From Robiginitomaculum sp. (GTDB taxonomy: Bacteria; Pseudomonadota; Alphaproteobacteria; Caulobacterales; Maricaulaceae), in NCBI GenBank assembly GCA_021776595.1, contig JAJFFP010000030.1, positions 1 to 64,000 of the forward strand: a stretch of 64,000 nt of DNA. The letters run 5' to 3'. This document shows positions 35,789 to 45,298 of this stretch, piece after piece; position 1 is the first letter of the stretch, and every line of letters starts with the position of its first letter. The position numbers were made by a program, and so were the translations under genes. The notes beneath the pieces were generated by a model. The model was not told where the DNA came from. It was given only the letters and a program-made list of their open reading frames with translations, and did no database searches.

Positions 35789-37528
35789 CTAAACCCTTTC
35801 TATCTGCACAGGCTTTCCTGCGCGTCCCGGCTTCAGGCGAAACCGAAAGGCGGATCGGGCCGTAAATTTTGGCTGCTTTACACTTGAGGTGGCAATATAA
35901 TCTGCAATGGCCTCATCATGGCGCAGGATAAGGCGGATATAGCCGGTATTGTGAACGTCGTGCAAAATTGTATCGGGGTTTTTGGCTTCGGTAAGCCTGC
36001 CAAAATCGACACCGGGGGCCACTACATCGGCAAAATTACCGGGGCTGGATACGCCGGATGTACCAAGCTCCACCCCGGCGACCTCGCCATTTTGGCGGCG
36101 TAAAATTGAGGTATTAAAGTCGTGCGTGTCGCCAGCAAGTGAGATAAAGCTGGATCCGGCACGGCGAGTGCGCTGGTAAAGCCGCTCCCGCGCCGCTGGA
36201 TAGCCGTCCCAGGCATCAATATTCAATGGCGGGCTGAAGCGCGAACGTAGAAAATATTCAAACAATTGCGGTTGTTTTTTCTTGGCAAGCCATTTCAGCC
36301 AACCGGGCAGCACCGATATATAATCAGGGGAAATGATGTTGGCGAGCAGGACCTGATTGCCCAGTAATTGCCAAGGCTGGTTTGCCGCCACAGAACGGGC
36401 GAGGCTGTTTTCAACAAATTCACCTTGCACATCGCCCAACATACGCCGTTTTTGATCACCAACCAGATCATTGGTAAAGGCGGCCACTTTGGCTTGCACT
36501 TGCGGGTCGTCAGGGTCGGCATTGGCCGGGACCGGAAAAAGTTTCCAGTCAATTTGTTCAGAGCGCGCAGCCAGGCGCGTTTCCAGCATCGTCAGACTTG
36601 CCAAATCCCCAAAAGAAAACTCCCGCCAAAAAGCCGTGCGCGGCAAGCCCTTTGCTGGCTCTCTTGTTGGCGTCCATTCATAAAAGGCAGCCATGGAGGC
36701 CGCTTCGCGCACGGCCCAGCGGTCTTCTTCGGGCTGGTGGTTCTGGGCACCGCCGGACCATGAATCATTGGCGCTTTCATGATCATCCCAGGTGATGATC
36801 CACGGCGCGATGGCGTGGGCGGCCTGCAGATCAGGGTCCGTATGATATTGTGCATAGCGGCGGCGGTAATCATCCAGGGTGAGACATTCGTATGGCGGCT
36901 CCGGCATCCGGCCCAGCACCTCTGCATCTTTGGTGGCAAAACCGCCAGGTCCATATTCGTAAATATAATCCCCAAGATGCACCACCACATCCACGGGGTC
37001 GTGCATGACGATATGGCGATAGGCATGAAAATAGCCCGCTGGATGGTTCGAGCATGAAACCACCGCCAGGCTGAGACTGTCTACATGGCCTTGGGGGAGG
37101 GTTTTAGTGCGCCCCACAGGCGAAACCTCACCGGCTTTATCGTAAAACCGATAAAAATACGCGGTACCGGGCGACAACCCTACAGCCTCTATTTTTATCG
37201 GAATAATGCCATTTGCTGCCAAGGCGGCATTAACCGGGACGGTGGCAGACCAGACGATATGGTCAAAATCTTTATCCGTGCCAACTTCTGCAACAACATT
37301 CACTGGCGGTCCATTTATGGTTATGGCGCTCCAGAGAATAATTTGTGTTTGCAGAGGATCGCCACTGGCGATGCCGTGGCGAAACAAACCGCTATTGGTG
37401 CGATCTTCACGGGCGGTGGGTGTTTTTTTCCCACAAGCGGCCAGCGCGCCGCCAATACTGGTTAGCAGCAGGGCATTTCGCCTGCTGATTTGGCCATCAG
37501 TTTGCTTTTTCTTGTTTTTTTTACGCAA
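35789..37528 (-). CDS. phoD: PhoD-like alkaline phosphatase
   Basis: An approximately 580-residue PhoD-type phosphodiesterase/alkaline phosphatase. The N-terminus carries SRRNALLLTSIGGALAACG, combining a Tat-type twin arginine with a lipobox-like LAAC. The core has GIASGDPLQTQIILWS, VVHLGDYIYEYG, ITWDDHESAND and SLAGDTHDFN, which carry the iron/calcium ligands. The start is uncertain: TTG 37528 with GGAG upstream gives a compact Tat signal. ATG 37591 is also open but abuts the divergent pseudouridine synthase ATG at 37592. Confidence 0.9.
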   Translation of the reverse strand: MRKKNKKKQTDGQISRRNALLLTSIGGALAACGKKTPTAREDRTNSGLFRHGIASGDPLQTQIILWSAITINGPPVNVVAEVGTDKDFDHIVWSATVPVNAALAANGIIPIKIEAVGLSPGTAYFYRFYDKAGEVSPVGRTKTLPQGHVDSLSLAVVSCSNHPAGYFHAYRHIVMHDPVDVVVHLGDYIYEYGPGGFATKDAEVLGRMPEPPYECLTLDDYRRRYAQYHTDPDLQAAHAIAPWIITWDDHESANDSWSGGAQNHQPEEDRWAVREAASMAAFYEWTPTREPAKGLPRTAFWREFSFGDLASLTMLETRLAARSEQIDWKLFPVPANADPDDPQVQAKVAAFTNDLVGDQKRRMLGDVQGEFVENSLARSVAANQPWQLLGNQVLLANIISPDYISVLPGWLKWLAKKKQPQLFEYFLRSRFSPPLNIDAWDGYPAARERLYQRTRRAGSSFISLAGDTHDFNTSILRRQNGEVAGVELGTSGVSSPGNFADVVAPGVDFGRLTEAKNPDTILHDVHNTGYIRLILRHDEAIADYIATSSVKQPKFTARSAFRFRLKPGRAGKPVQIERV

Positions 37529-37591
37529 GGTTATACTCCGCACCGCATTTGCAGCCTTGCTTAGCGCGAAATGCCCCTCTAATCCACACAT

Positions 37592-38617
37592 ATGACAACC
37601 AAAAGCCCATTAGCACCCATGGCAAAACATATTGATGTGCCAGAAGATCAGCCACCAATGCGCCTGGACCGGTTTATCACCAACGCAATAGATGATCTGT
37701 CTCGCTCGCGCCTGAAAACCCTGATTGAGGAAGGGCGGCTTTGCCTGAACGGCGAGGTGATAAGCGACCCATCGGCAAAAGTTCGCCCCGGACAACGATA
37801 TGTGCTTGAATTACCACCCCCCAGGGCAGCCACGCCCCAACCTGAAAACATACCCCTGCACATTCTTTATGAGGATGAGCACCTGATCGTGCTGGAAAAA
37901 GAAATAGGCATGACCGTGCACCCGGCTGTGGGCAACTGGACCGGCACCTTGGTCAATGCGCTCCTGCATCATTGCGCCGGTGCGTTATCGGGCATTGGCG
38001 GGGTTGAACGTCCGGGCATTGTGCACCGGCTGGATAAAGATACATCGGGCGTCATGGTGGTAGCCAAGACCGACCGGGCGCATCAGGGTTTGAGCAAACA
38101 GTTTGCTGCTCATACGATAGAGCGGGCCTATATGGCGCTTGTGCGCGGCGGACCAAAACCCAAAACCGGGCGTATCGAAACGCGGCTTGCCCGCTCCCAG
38201 CACGATCGAAAAAAGCAGGCGGTTGTGCGTGATCCCAGATCACAACACGGACGCCATGCCATCACCAATTATGAAACGTTACACACCTATGGCACTGCGC
38301 CTGGCCAGCCCGTGGGCAGCCCGGTGGCCAGCATGGTAGAGTGCCGCCTACTAACCGGGCGTACCCACCAGATCCGGGTGCATATGGCACATTTAGGCTG
38401 CCCCCTACTTGGCGATCCGGTTTATGGCCGCGACCGCACTTTTCGTAAAATCACCAATGCGAACGGTGAGAGCCTGAAAGATTTTAACCGACAGGCCCTG
38501 CACGCTGCAATTTTAGGCTTTACTCACCCCGTGACGAAAGAGCCCATGCGTTTTGAAACCGTGCTACCTGCCGATATGCGGAAGTTGATCAATTTTTTGG
38601 AAAAACTGCCAAAATAA
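37592..38617 (+). CDS. RluA/RluD family pseudouridine synthase
   Basis: A 341-residue RNA pseudouridine synthase. An S4 RNA-binding domain (MRLDRFITNAIDDLSRSRLK) occupies the first 90 residues; the catalytic domain has the aspartate in HRLDKDTSGVMVVAKT and LLTGRTHQIRVHMAHLG. The likely targets are uridines of 23S rRNA (RluD type), though RluA/RluC members share these motifs. Start ATG 37592 or ATG 37619 (MAKHIDVP). It is divergent from phoD with no spacer if the long phoD start is used. Confidence 0.9.
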   Translation: MTTKSPLAPMAKHIDVPEDQPPMRLDRFITNAIDDLSRSRLKTLIEEGRLCLNGEVISDPSAKVRPGQRYVLELPPPRAATPQPENIPLHILYEDEHLIVLEKEIGMTVHPAVGNWTGTLVNALLHHCAGALSGIGGVERPGIVHRLDKDTSGVMVVAKTDRAHQGLSKQFAAHTIERAYMALVRGGPKPKTGRIETRLARSQHDRKKQAVVRDPRSQHGRHAITNYETLHTYGTAPGQPVGSPVASMVECRLLTGRTHQIRVHMAHLGCPLLGDPVYGRDRTFRKITNANGESLKDFNRQALHAAILGFTHPVTKEPMRFETVLPADMRKLINFLEKLPK

Positions 38618-38658
38618 TACATTGCTTCGGGTCTGCGATCTAAGTTGACCATGTAACC

Positions 38659-41193
38659 CTAAAACTGTTTCAAGAGGCGGTCGAGATATTCCAGTTCCTT
38701 GTCTGAGCGGCCTTTTTGAGCCGCACGGTCGCGCAATAATTGCAAAATTTTTCGCGCGCGTTCAGCATTGATGACATCGGGGACGCTCGTGCCATCGGCA
38801 GATTGCGAACCTCCACCACGGGTGGGCCGCCCAAAGGGATCGCGGTCGTCACCGGCGTTCTGGCCGTTTTGTTTGGCGATATGATCAAAAAGGTCTGAGG
38901 CCAGGGATTCAGAACCATCGCGCAAGGCAGACAGGGCATCTTTTCCCGCGTCCAGGCCGCCAACAGTATCTCCTTCGCGCAAGGCATCTGCAGCGTCACC
39001 CATTTCGTCGGCACCTTCGCCTAAAATACCGGCGGCATTTTCCCGCCCATCCTGGCGCTGCCCATCGGCCAGTCCGCGCAGGCGTTCGGCCAGGCTATCC
39101 TGTTCACCGGCAAGGCCGGCCCCTGATTGTGCCTCATCACTGGATTGATCGCCCTGGGGCGATCCGCCATTACGGTTGGCTTCTTGTTGTTTTCTAAACA
39201 TTTCATCCAGCAGTTCACGTTGCTCGGCGGTAATATCGCCCAGTTCTTCAAGCGCCTTGCGCATGGCCTTGCTGGCCGCATCATTACCGGGGCCGGAGCC
39301 TGCGGTAAGTTGCATCTGCATTTTTTGCAATAACTCGGATAAGGCCTGCAACAATTTTCTGGCATCACCACGTGCCCCGGTTTCTGAAAGTGCCTTGAGC
39401 GCATCCAGCATTTCCTGCAGGGTATCGGCATTCATGGCCGGTGCACCGCCGCCAGAATTTTCGGCCACTTGCCCATTGCGCAGGGCTTCTTCGGCCAGCG
39501 CTTCCAAATAACGTTTTACCGCCCGCTCATAATTGTGCATCAGGCGGGTTAACTCATCGGCAGGGGCGCCGCGCGCCAGAGCCCGGCGAAAGGCACGCTC
39601 GGCTGCTTTCAAGGCGGCACGTGCATCGGCAAGCGCACCGCCTTCTGCCCACAGGGCCAATGCCCATAACTCATCATCCAGACCTTTGAAATCGGCTGGC
39701 GCACGGGCCAGGCGCAGGTTTTCAGCCGCATAGCGCAAGCCCACATAAACCAGCGGGTCTTCAAAATAAAGCTCTGGTGCCCGCAAGCTGGCGCGCATCA
39801 AAGCGGCGCTGCGTTGAATTTGTTTTGGGGCCCGCAACAGCCGCTCTTCCGGCTTGTCCTGTGCAAAAAGCGGTTTGGCGCGAATATCTTCGGCATATTG
39901 CACAGGCCGTTCAGGAAAGGGGGCGTAAGGCTCAGTGGTTCGCACCAGCAAGGTGCGCTGCTCGGCAATAGCTTTGGCCATCGGGTTTACGAAGAGCTTT
40001 TCCGGCAGGGTCATGGTAACGGGTTTCGTCTGGCCTTCCTGCTCCAGCCCGTCAAAGACCAACAGGGAAAGGGATACGGGCAGGCCAGCCCAGGGATGGC
40101 GGGTAAAATCCATCTGCATTTTTTCATCCAGCATCCGTGCATTTTTGGCTGGCAGATCAAGGTCAACCCATTTGTCTTCTGGTGGCCCTTCAACACGGGA
40201 CATTTTCAGTCTGATTTTTGTAATCCCCACATCATCAGAAGCGTTATAAGCAAAGACAAGTGCATCGCTGGCATCGCCATGAGGCACCGTGGAAAAGCGA
40301 ATTTGCGGCGGCAGGTCTTCTTTAACGACAATTTTCCAAAGCGATGTCGAGGCCCTTCCCAGGCTTAATAGGCTATTTTTATCAAGAACGGTGCTGAGGT
40401 CATAATTCTGCGGCCCGGTCTTTTGCGCCTTAACCTTGCGCTTTTTGCGCCCCGCACGGACCTTCAACACAGGTTTTTTTCTGGCACCACTGACTTTAAC
40501 ATGAAAACGGGAACCGCTGAGCACTTCGACGGGCTCATTCTGACTGCGCGCCAAAAACCTGGGGGCCTGCAAGGCATATTCAGGGCCGGTAATCCAGGCT
40601 TCTATGCGTAAAGGTAATGTATTATGGCTTAAAAACCGTGGGGCAAAGGCTTCATCCAGACGTTCACCGGCCCGTGGCCCGGCGATGATAAACCCCGCAA
40701 AAACCAGCAAAAAAGCGGCAGCACGCAGACCAAAAACATCTTGCCTTGCTAATTCAGCACGAGGCTTTTGTGGGCGCAAACGCGCCAGCATTTTTCTGGC
40801 ACGCGCCTGCTGTTCGCGCCAAAGTGTAAGGGCCGTAGAATCTCGTAACTGGATGGATGCGACATCCGGGGGTTCATCGTTCAGGATTTCAAGGGGGCGG
40901 CCAACAAGGCGGGCATTTTCTTCCAGCCTGCGTTCCACCTGATCAGTATTTGGTCTTTGGAAATACCGAACACCCCGCAAAGTATAATATAGAGTCAAGG
41001 CAGCGGTGCTGAGCAGGCCAAGCAGGCGCCAGGGATCGCCAATGGAGGCCCAGAGTCCAAAAAGAGCAGCAACAATGTAAAGGGCAGGGAATAATATGGC
41101 CGGAAACCAAATGGGAACCAGGCGCTCCCAAAAGAGCGCAGCGCCAACCAACAGCCGGGTCAATTTCAACTGAAAACCTGAATAATATGACAT
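38659..41193 (-). CDS. TIGR02302/DUF4175 family large membrane protein
   Basis: An 844-residue protein of a family found mainly in alphaproteobacteria. Two membrane helices lie near the N-terminus (about 25-75) and one around 150-165. A beta-rich periplasmic part follows, with a long helical, coiled-coil-like section rich in Ala, Arg and Glu (about 500-670). The C-terminal tail is Gly/Gln/Asn/Asp-rich, with phrases such as GNDAASKAMRKALEELGDIT. The family has no known reaction; an envelope role is inferred from layout. It is 89 bp downstream of mnmC on the same strand. Confidence 0.85.
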   Translation of the reverse strand: MSYYSGFQLKLTRLLVGAALFWERLVPIWFPAILFPALYIVAALFGLWASIGDPWRLLGLLSTAALTLYYTLRGVRYFQRPNTDQVERRLEENARLVGRPLEILNDEPPDVASIQLRDSTALTLWREQQARARKMLARLRPQKPRAELARQDVFGLRAAAFLLVFAGFIIAGPRAGERLDEAFAPRFLSHNTLPLRIEAWITGPEYALQAPRFLARSQNEPVEVLSGSRFHVKVSGARKKPVLKVRAGRKKRKVKAQKTGPQNYDLSTVLDKNSLLSLGRASTSLWKIVVKEDLPPQIRFSTVPHGDASDALVFAYNASDDVGITKIRLKMSRVEGPPEDKWVDLDLPAKNARMLDEKMQMDFTRHPWAGLPVSLSLLVFDGLEQEGQTKPVTMTLPEKLFVNPMAKAIAEQRTLLVRTTEPYAPFPERPVQYAEDIRAKPLFAQDKPEERLLRAPKQIQRSAALMRASLRAPELYFEDPLVYVGLRYAAENLRLARAPADFKGLDDELWALALWAEGGALADARAALKAAERAFRRALARGAPADELTRLMHNYERAVKRYLEALAEEALRNGQVAENSGGGAPAMNADTLQEMLDALKALSETGARGDARKLLQALSELLQKMQMQLTAGSGPGNDAASKAMRKALEELGDITAEQRELLDEMFRKQQEANRNGGSPQGDQSSDEAQSGAGLAGEQDSLAERLRGLADGQRQDGRENAAGILGEGADEMGDAADALREGDTVGGLDAGKDALSALRDGSESLASDLFDHIAKQNGQNAGDDRDPFGRPTRGGGSQSADGTSVPDVINAERARKILQLLRDRAAQKGRSDKELEYLDRLLKQF

Positions 41194-41282
41194 CTACGCA
41201 TAATCCTCTAAGCCTTCATTATAAGGATTAATTGATCAGACCGAAGCCAAAATGGCATTACAAATTGATAAGGCGGTCGGGA

Positions 41283-43193
41283 TTAAACATTGCCGGATTT
41301 CAAACGGCGCTCCAGAACCCGCGCGGGATGCAGGGCTTCGCTGACTTCCTTTTCCAGGGCAGGTGGTTCGCCCAAGGCTTCGGCGGCGATGGCTTCGCCC
41401 AACAGCGGGGCCAGGGCAAACCCTCGCGATCCCAGCCCCATGCACACATGGAGGTTTTCAATGCGTTGTGCATTTCCAGCTTTGGGATCAATAAATCCGT
41501 GCTTTAGTGCATGAAAACGGTTCAGGAAATCATCTTCTTTGATCATGGGCCCAACATAGGGCATTTGATCGGGCGTAGTGGCGCGGATTGATACCCGCCC
41601 TTTTGTTTTGTCAGTTTGTATGGTTTTGCCCAAAGCGGGATTAAGCCGGGAAACGGCGGCAATATTGTGTTTGTGGACCTGCGGGTCCGGGGATAAATCT
41701 GTTTGGGCGGGGTCTGTTTCTTCAAAAGTGGCACCCATGAGCAAGGATTGATCGGGCAGGGCAATGGCATAACCATCGCCTAACAGGGCCGGACCCAGAT
41801 AGGACGTTGATAGTTTTGCCTTACTGATCTGGCCCTTGAGATATTGAAATTTTAACCAGGCGAGTTGATCTAATGTGCCGCTGCCCAATGCCAGCACCAA
41901 TAACGGCGCACGGGCAACCGGTTTTTTCTTTCCATCCAAAGCTACCCATTTGTCATTTTGTTGTTCTATTGTCCCAATACGGGCTGTAATTTTGGTGGCA
42001 CCAGTGGTCATGGCGGTTATGGCCGCAGCGGGATTGACCACACCAGCACTTGGCAAAAACATGGCCACATGACCGCTGGCGGGCTGTAATATGTCTTCTG
42101 GCAGGGCATGGGCCTTGATCAGCCGGTCAAACTTTTGCGCATCAGAGGCATGCACCGGAAAGCGCAAGACACCACAATGATTCCAGATATTGCTGCCCAA
42201 CCCGGCATAAAACCGCGTTGCATAGTGAAAAGTGGTGCGGAAAAACCGCGCCATTGGGGTGTCATCCCGATCCAGCCTTGGCGAAACTAAAGCGGCAGGG
42301 TTACCGCTGGCCTCATCGGCGAGGCCGTCTTTGCTGATGATGGTTACCTCCAGACCCCTTCGTAAAAAAGCATGGGCGGTGCAGGCCCCGGCAATACCGC
42401 CACCAATAACCACAATGCTTTTTGTGCCGGGCACACACCGTGCGAGCGGGCGGGTTTGTTTGCGTGAGACAGGGTGATCTTGCCCTTGAAAGATGGCTTC
42501 TAGGCGTTCTCGTTTGCGGCCATGACCTGGGCGTTTGGAGACGCTAAACCCTGCCCCTTGAAGGCCACGGCGCACTCTGCCCGCGACGCTGAAGGTGGCG
42601 ATGCGGGCCCCCTTGTGGCTTAGCCGGGCAATTTGTGTAAAAACAGTTTTGGACCACATGTCGGCATTACGCGAAGGTGCAAACCCGTCCAGAAACCAGC
42701 AATCCGCCGGCATTTCCATTTGTGGCAGAGCCCTAGCCACATCCATAAAATAAAGAGTGAGCGTAATATTTTCATCATCAAAATGCAGACGATGAACGCC
42801 CTTTATGGCCGGGGGCCAGGCCGCCAGTAATTTTTCTGCCATTTCAGAGAGGGAAGGAAACGTATTTAGGGCACGGCGCAGGTCTGTTAAGTTAAAGGGC
42901 ATGCCCTCAACAGATATGTAATGCAAGTGCGCGTCTGGCGCATGTGTTCGACGCCATAATGCCCAGGTGCTGAGGAAATTAAGTCCCGTGCCAAAGCCCA
43001 GTTCGCCTATGGTAAAGGTAATTTTGTCCTGCCAGGCGTGGGGCAGGTAGCACCCGTTCAAAAAAACATTGCTGGTTTCACGCAGGCCATCGACATCAGA
43101 AAAATAACCATCCTCATGATCGAGATTATGCGGCACCCCCTCCTCTGACCAGAGAAGGCGTGGTTTTGGCAGGCCAAGAAAGGGGTCAGGCAT
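41283..43193 (-). CDS. mnmC: Bifunctional tRNA (mnm5s2U34) enzyme MnmC
   Basis: A 636-residue two-domain protein that matures the wobble uridine of several tRNAs. The N-terminal methyltransferase (residues 1-250) has FTIGELGFGTGLNFL for SAM binding and DCWFLDGFAPSRN. The C-terminal FAD oxidase begins VVIGGGIAGACTAHAFLRRG and removes the carboxymethyl group. End motif GLGSRGFALAPLLGEAIAAE. MnmE and MnmG, its partners, are not in the window. Downstream gene is TIGR02302; upstream lies motA. Confidence 0.93.
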   Translation of the reverse strand: MPDPFLGLPKPRLLWSEEGVPHNLDHEDGYFSDVDGLRETSNVFLNGCYLPHAWQDKITFTIGELGFGTGLNFLSTWALWRRTHAPDAHLHYISVEGMPFNLTDLRRALNTFPSLSEMAEKLLAAWPPAIKGVHRLHFDDENITLTLYFMDVARALPQMEMPADCWFLDGFAPSRNADMWSKTVFTQIARLSHKGARIATFSVAGRVRRGLQGAGFSVSKRPGHGRKRERLEAIFQGQDHPVSRKQTRPLARCVPGTKSIVVIGGGIAGACTAHAFLRRGLEVTIISKDGLADEASGNPAALVSPRLDRDDTPMARFFRTTFHYATRFYAGLGSNIWNHCGVLRFPVHASDAQKFDRLIKAHALPEDILQPASGHVAMFLPSAGVVNPAAAITAMTTGATKITARIGTIEQQNDKWVALDGKKKPVARAPLLVLALGSGTLDQLAWLKFQYLKGQISKAKLSTSYLGPALLGDGYAIALPDQSLLMGATFEETDPAQTDLSPDPQVHKHNIAAVSRLNPALGKTIQTDKTKGRVSIRATTPDQMPYVGPMIKEDDFLNRFHALKHGFIDPKAGNAQRIENLHVCMGLGSRGFALAPLLGEAIAAEALGEPPALEKEVSEALHPARVLERRLKSGNV

Positions 43194-43213
43194 TTATAGG
43201 TTCCGCAATTAAC

Positions 43214-43239
43214 AGAGCCGCCCCAGTTGGAGCGGCTCT
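43214..43239. terminator. Hairpin between motA and mnmC
   Basis: The perfect arms AGAGCCGC (43214-43221) and GCGGCTCT (43232-43239) enclose a 10-base loop that can pair further (CCA/TGG). It lies just downstream of the motA stop codon. There is no T run on either side, so it may be a weak or Rho-assisted terminator or an mRNA-stabilising stem. Confidence 0.45.
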
Positions 43240-43279
43240 AGCTAAAGGTCAAGACGGGGTGGTAAAAACAAGTGCTTAT

Positions 43280-44146
43280 TTAAGCGGCTTCCACGTTTTC
43301 AAGCGCATCTTCAAGCTCGGCAAAACTGGGCTGAGAGGAACTGGGCACAATGCCCCGACCCATTTCAATTGAAATTTGCGCGGCATTGCCATGCAAGTGC
43401 GCAACCAGCACCGTCTGAATGATTTTATAAAAAGAGCCTTCTTCATCGATCACCTGTTGCAAACGCGCCGCCATGGGGCCGACAAACCCATAGGCGATAA
43501 ACACACCCAGGAAGGTGCCCACCAGCGCAGAACCAATCATTTTACCAAGATATTCAGGGGGCTCGGTAATGGCGCCCATGGTTTTGATAATCCCCAGCAC
43601 GGCAGCAACAATGCCCAGCGCCGGCAGGCCGTCGGCCATGTTTTGCAGAGCGTGGGCGGGGTTGGAAGCATCATGATGGTGCTTTTCCAGTTGCGCCTCC
43701 ATGTTATCTTCAACCTGATGCGGGTCTTCAAGATTCATGGTCATCATACGCAAGGTGTCGCAGATAAAATCGGTAGCGAAATGATCTTTGAGAATTTTGG
43801 GGTATTGCGTGAAAATGGAACTTTCGCCCGGATTTTCAATATGAGTCTCCAAAGCAATGACGCCTTTGGTTTTCATGGTTTTGGTCAAAGTAAAAAGCAA
43901 GGCAAGAAGGTCGGCATAATCTTTCTTTTTCCATTTTGGTCCGGCCATTAATTTACCGATACCGGTGGCAACGCCCTTTAGCGTTTTGCCATTATTGCCG
44001 ATAAGAAGCGCCCCCATTGCCGAGCCAAGAATAATCATTAATTCATAAGGTGCGGAATGGGCAATCGGCTCAAGATTACCGCCAGCAAGTAAAAACCCGC
44101 CAAACACCATGACAAATACAACAATAATACCAATGATCTGAAACAT
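43280..44146 (-). CDS. motA: Flagellar motor stator protein MotA
   Basis: A 288-residue inner-membrane protein with four helices. The N-terminal helix is FQIIGIIVVFVMVFGGFLLAGG; the family signatures are LLALLFTLTKTMKTKGVIALE, HIENPGESS and, in the last third, GLPALGIVAAVLGIIKTMGAI and LVGTFLGVFIAYGFVGPMA. It couples proton flow to flagellar rotation together with MotB. No motB follows; instead there is a hairpin and mnmC, so the stator partner is encoded elsewhere. Confidence 0.95.
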   Translation of the reverse strand: MFQIIGIIVVFVMVFGGFLLAGGNLEPIAHSAPYELMIILGSAMGALLIGNNGKTLKGVATGIGKLMAGPKWKKKDYADLLALLFTLTKTMKTKGVIALETHIENPGESSIFTQYPKILKDHFATDFICDTLRMMTMNLEDPHQVEDNMEAQLEKHHHDASNPAHALQNMADGLPALGIVAAVLGIIKTMGAITEPPEYLGKMIGSALVGTFLGVFIAYGFVGPMAARLQQVIDEEGSFYKIIQTVLVAHLHGNAAQISIEMGRGIVPSSSQPSFAELEDALENVEAA

Positions 44147-44370
44147 CAGCCCATCCCACCTGTTTTTTATTTTCGGCCCTCATGGCCATACCGGTTGTCC
44201 CGATTTGAAACCATTATGACTTGGAATGCTTAATGCACTGTTGCTAATGCGGTTTGTTTTTGCGTTTCATTGCGGGACGGCTCCAATAGTGATAAAAGAA
44301 TTCACTGGGCCATGAAGTGCAAGGCGAGGGACAGAACAGGCTTTAAGCGTTAGGGACCAGGAGTATATGT

Positions 44371-44739
44371 ATGTTTAAGTTAAAGATGGTGGGGCTGTTA
44401 GCCGTATTGGCTATACCCGCAAGCGCTATGGCGGCCCCGAATTGTGAGGCACCTGCCAAGCCCGACTTGCCGCAAAACGGGGCAGTATTAAGTGCGATTG
44501 AGCTGGACGCGGCCGCTGAGCAGGTTTCCAGCTATTCCAAAGCCTCCAAGGCGTATCACGCCTGTCTTGATGAGGTGATTGCCAGCCCGGCCAAATATAC
44601 CAGAGATGAATGGCGGGCCGCCTTGAAGGCGTATAACGCTTCTGCACCGGGTATGGAGGAGGTATGGAGTTCTTATCAGAAACTTTCAGAAGACTGGGTG
44701 TCAGCTCATCTGGCTAAAACCAAAACAGCCAGTCAATAA
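44371..44739 (+). CDS. Small secreted protein of unknown function, A
   Basis: A 122-residue protein with a signal peptide (MVGLLAVLAIPASAMA-APN) and two cysteines in the mature part. The segment PAKPDLPQNGAVLSAIELDA, then YHACLDEVI, resembles a stretch in the next gene, so the two may share a module. ATG 44371 follows a CAGGAG site. No known domain recognised. The 224 bp before it (44147-44370) show no gene and only general AT-rich sequence; both neighbours are divergent. Confidence 0.7.
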   Translation: MFKLKMVGLLAVLAIPASAMAAPNCEAPAKPDLPQNGAVLSAIELDAAAEQVSSYSKASKAYHACLDEVIASPAKYTRDEWRAALKAYNASAPGMEEVWSSYQKLSEDWVSAHLAKTKTASQ

Positions 44740-44783
44740 ACAATCCCACGTATATTATCATCAGTCCAACGGGGGCAAATTCC

Positions 44784-45278
44784 ATGAAACTTTATCGTGT
44801 ATTAATTACCGGCACCGCGCTTTTGGCCATCACCGCTCCGGCACTCGCAGAGTCCGTAAAAGACGGTTATCGTCCGCAAAACGCTGCGCAACGTAACTAT
44901 AAAGCCTGCAAGGCGGAGGCGATCACACAGGGCCGGAAAACGGTTGTGCCGTTTTGTGGCAGTTTGCCAATGCGTCCAAAATTTCCATCCTATGATGAGG
45001 CCTGGAGCCGCACCTCAAAAGGGGAGCTGGATATTTATGCGCAAAAACTGGCTCGTTTTGAGCGTGACGTCACCGAATACCAGACCTGCATTACCAACCG
45101 GGTGATGGCCGATGGTTCCTTGCCGACCATCACACTGGACTATGCAGCATGCGCTGATCAGGGTGCCGTTGACCAACTGGCCCAATCCACCGAGGAATGG
45201 GGCATGTCGTGCATGGCCTATAATGATAGCCAGGCAGATGGCAAGGCCTATCCCAAGTCCTGCTTTCCGGCGCAATGA
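44784..45278 (+). CDS. Small secreted protein of unknown function, B
   Basis: A 164-residue protein with a signal peptide (ITGTALLAITAPALA-ESV) and six cysteines in the mature part, which could form disulphides in the periplasm. PMRPKFPSYDEAWSRTSKGE followed by a LD-containing helix and TEYQTCITN parallels the motif in the preceding gene (P-x-x-P, ELD, Y-x-x-C). It begins 44 bp after it and is probably in the same transcript. Function is unknown. A perfect 16-bp inverted repeat follows 20 bp after its stop. Confidence 0.7.
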   Translation: MKLYRVLITGTALLAITAPALAESVKDGYRPQNAAQRNYKACKAEAITQGRKTVVPFCGSLPMRPKFPSYDEAWSRTSKGELDIYAQKLARFERDVTEYQTCITNRVMADGSLPTITLDYAACADQGAVDQLAQSTEEWGMSCMAYNDSQADGKAYPKSCFPAQ

Positions 45279-45298
45279 TGTTTTGACAAGGCTGGTTG

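Noticed and set aside
39814-40368. 184-codon plus-strand frame inside the TIGR02302 gene
   Set aside because: Shadow frame; no homology recognised and no upstream signal.
43376-43951. 191-codon plus-strand frame opposite motA
   Set aside because: Histidine- and glycine-rich antisense product typical of a shadow of a membrane protein gene.
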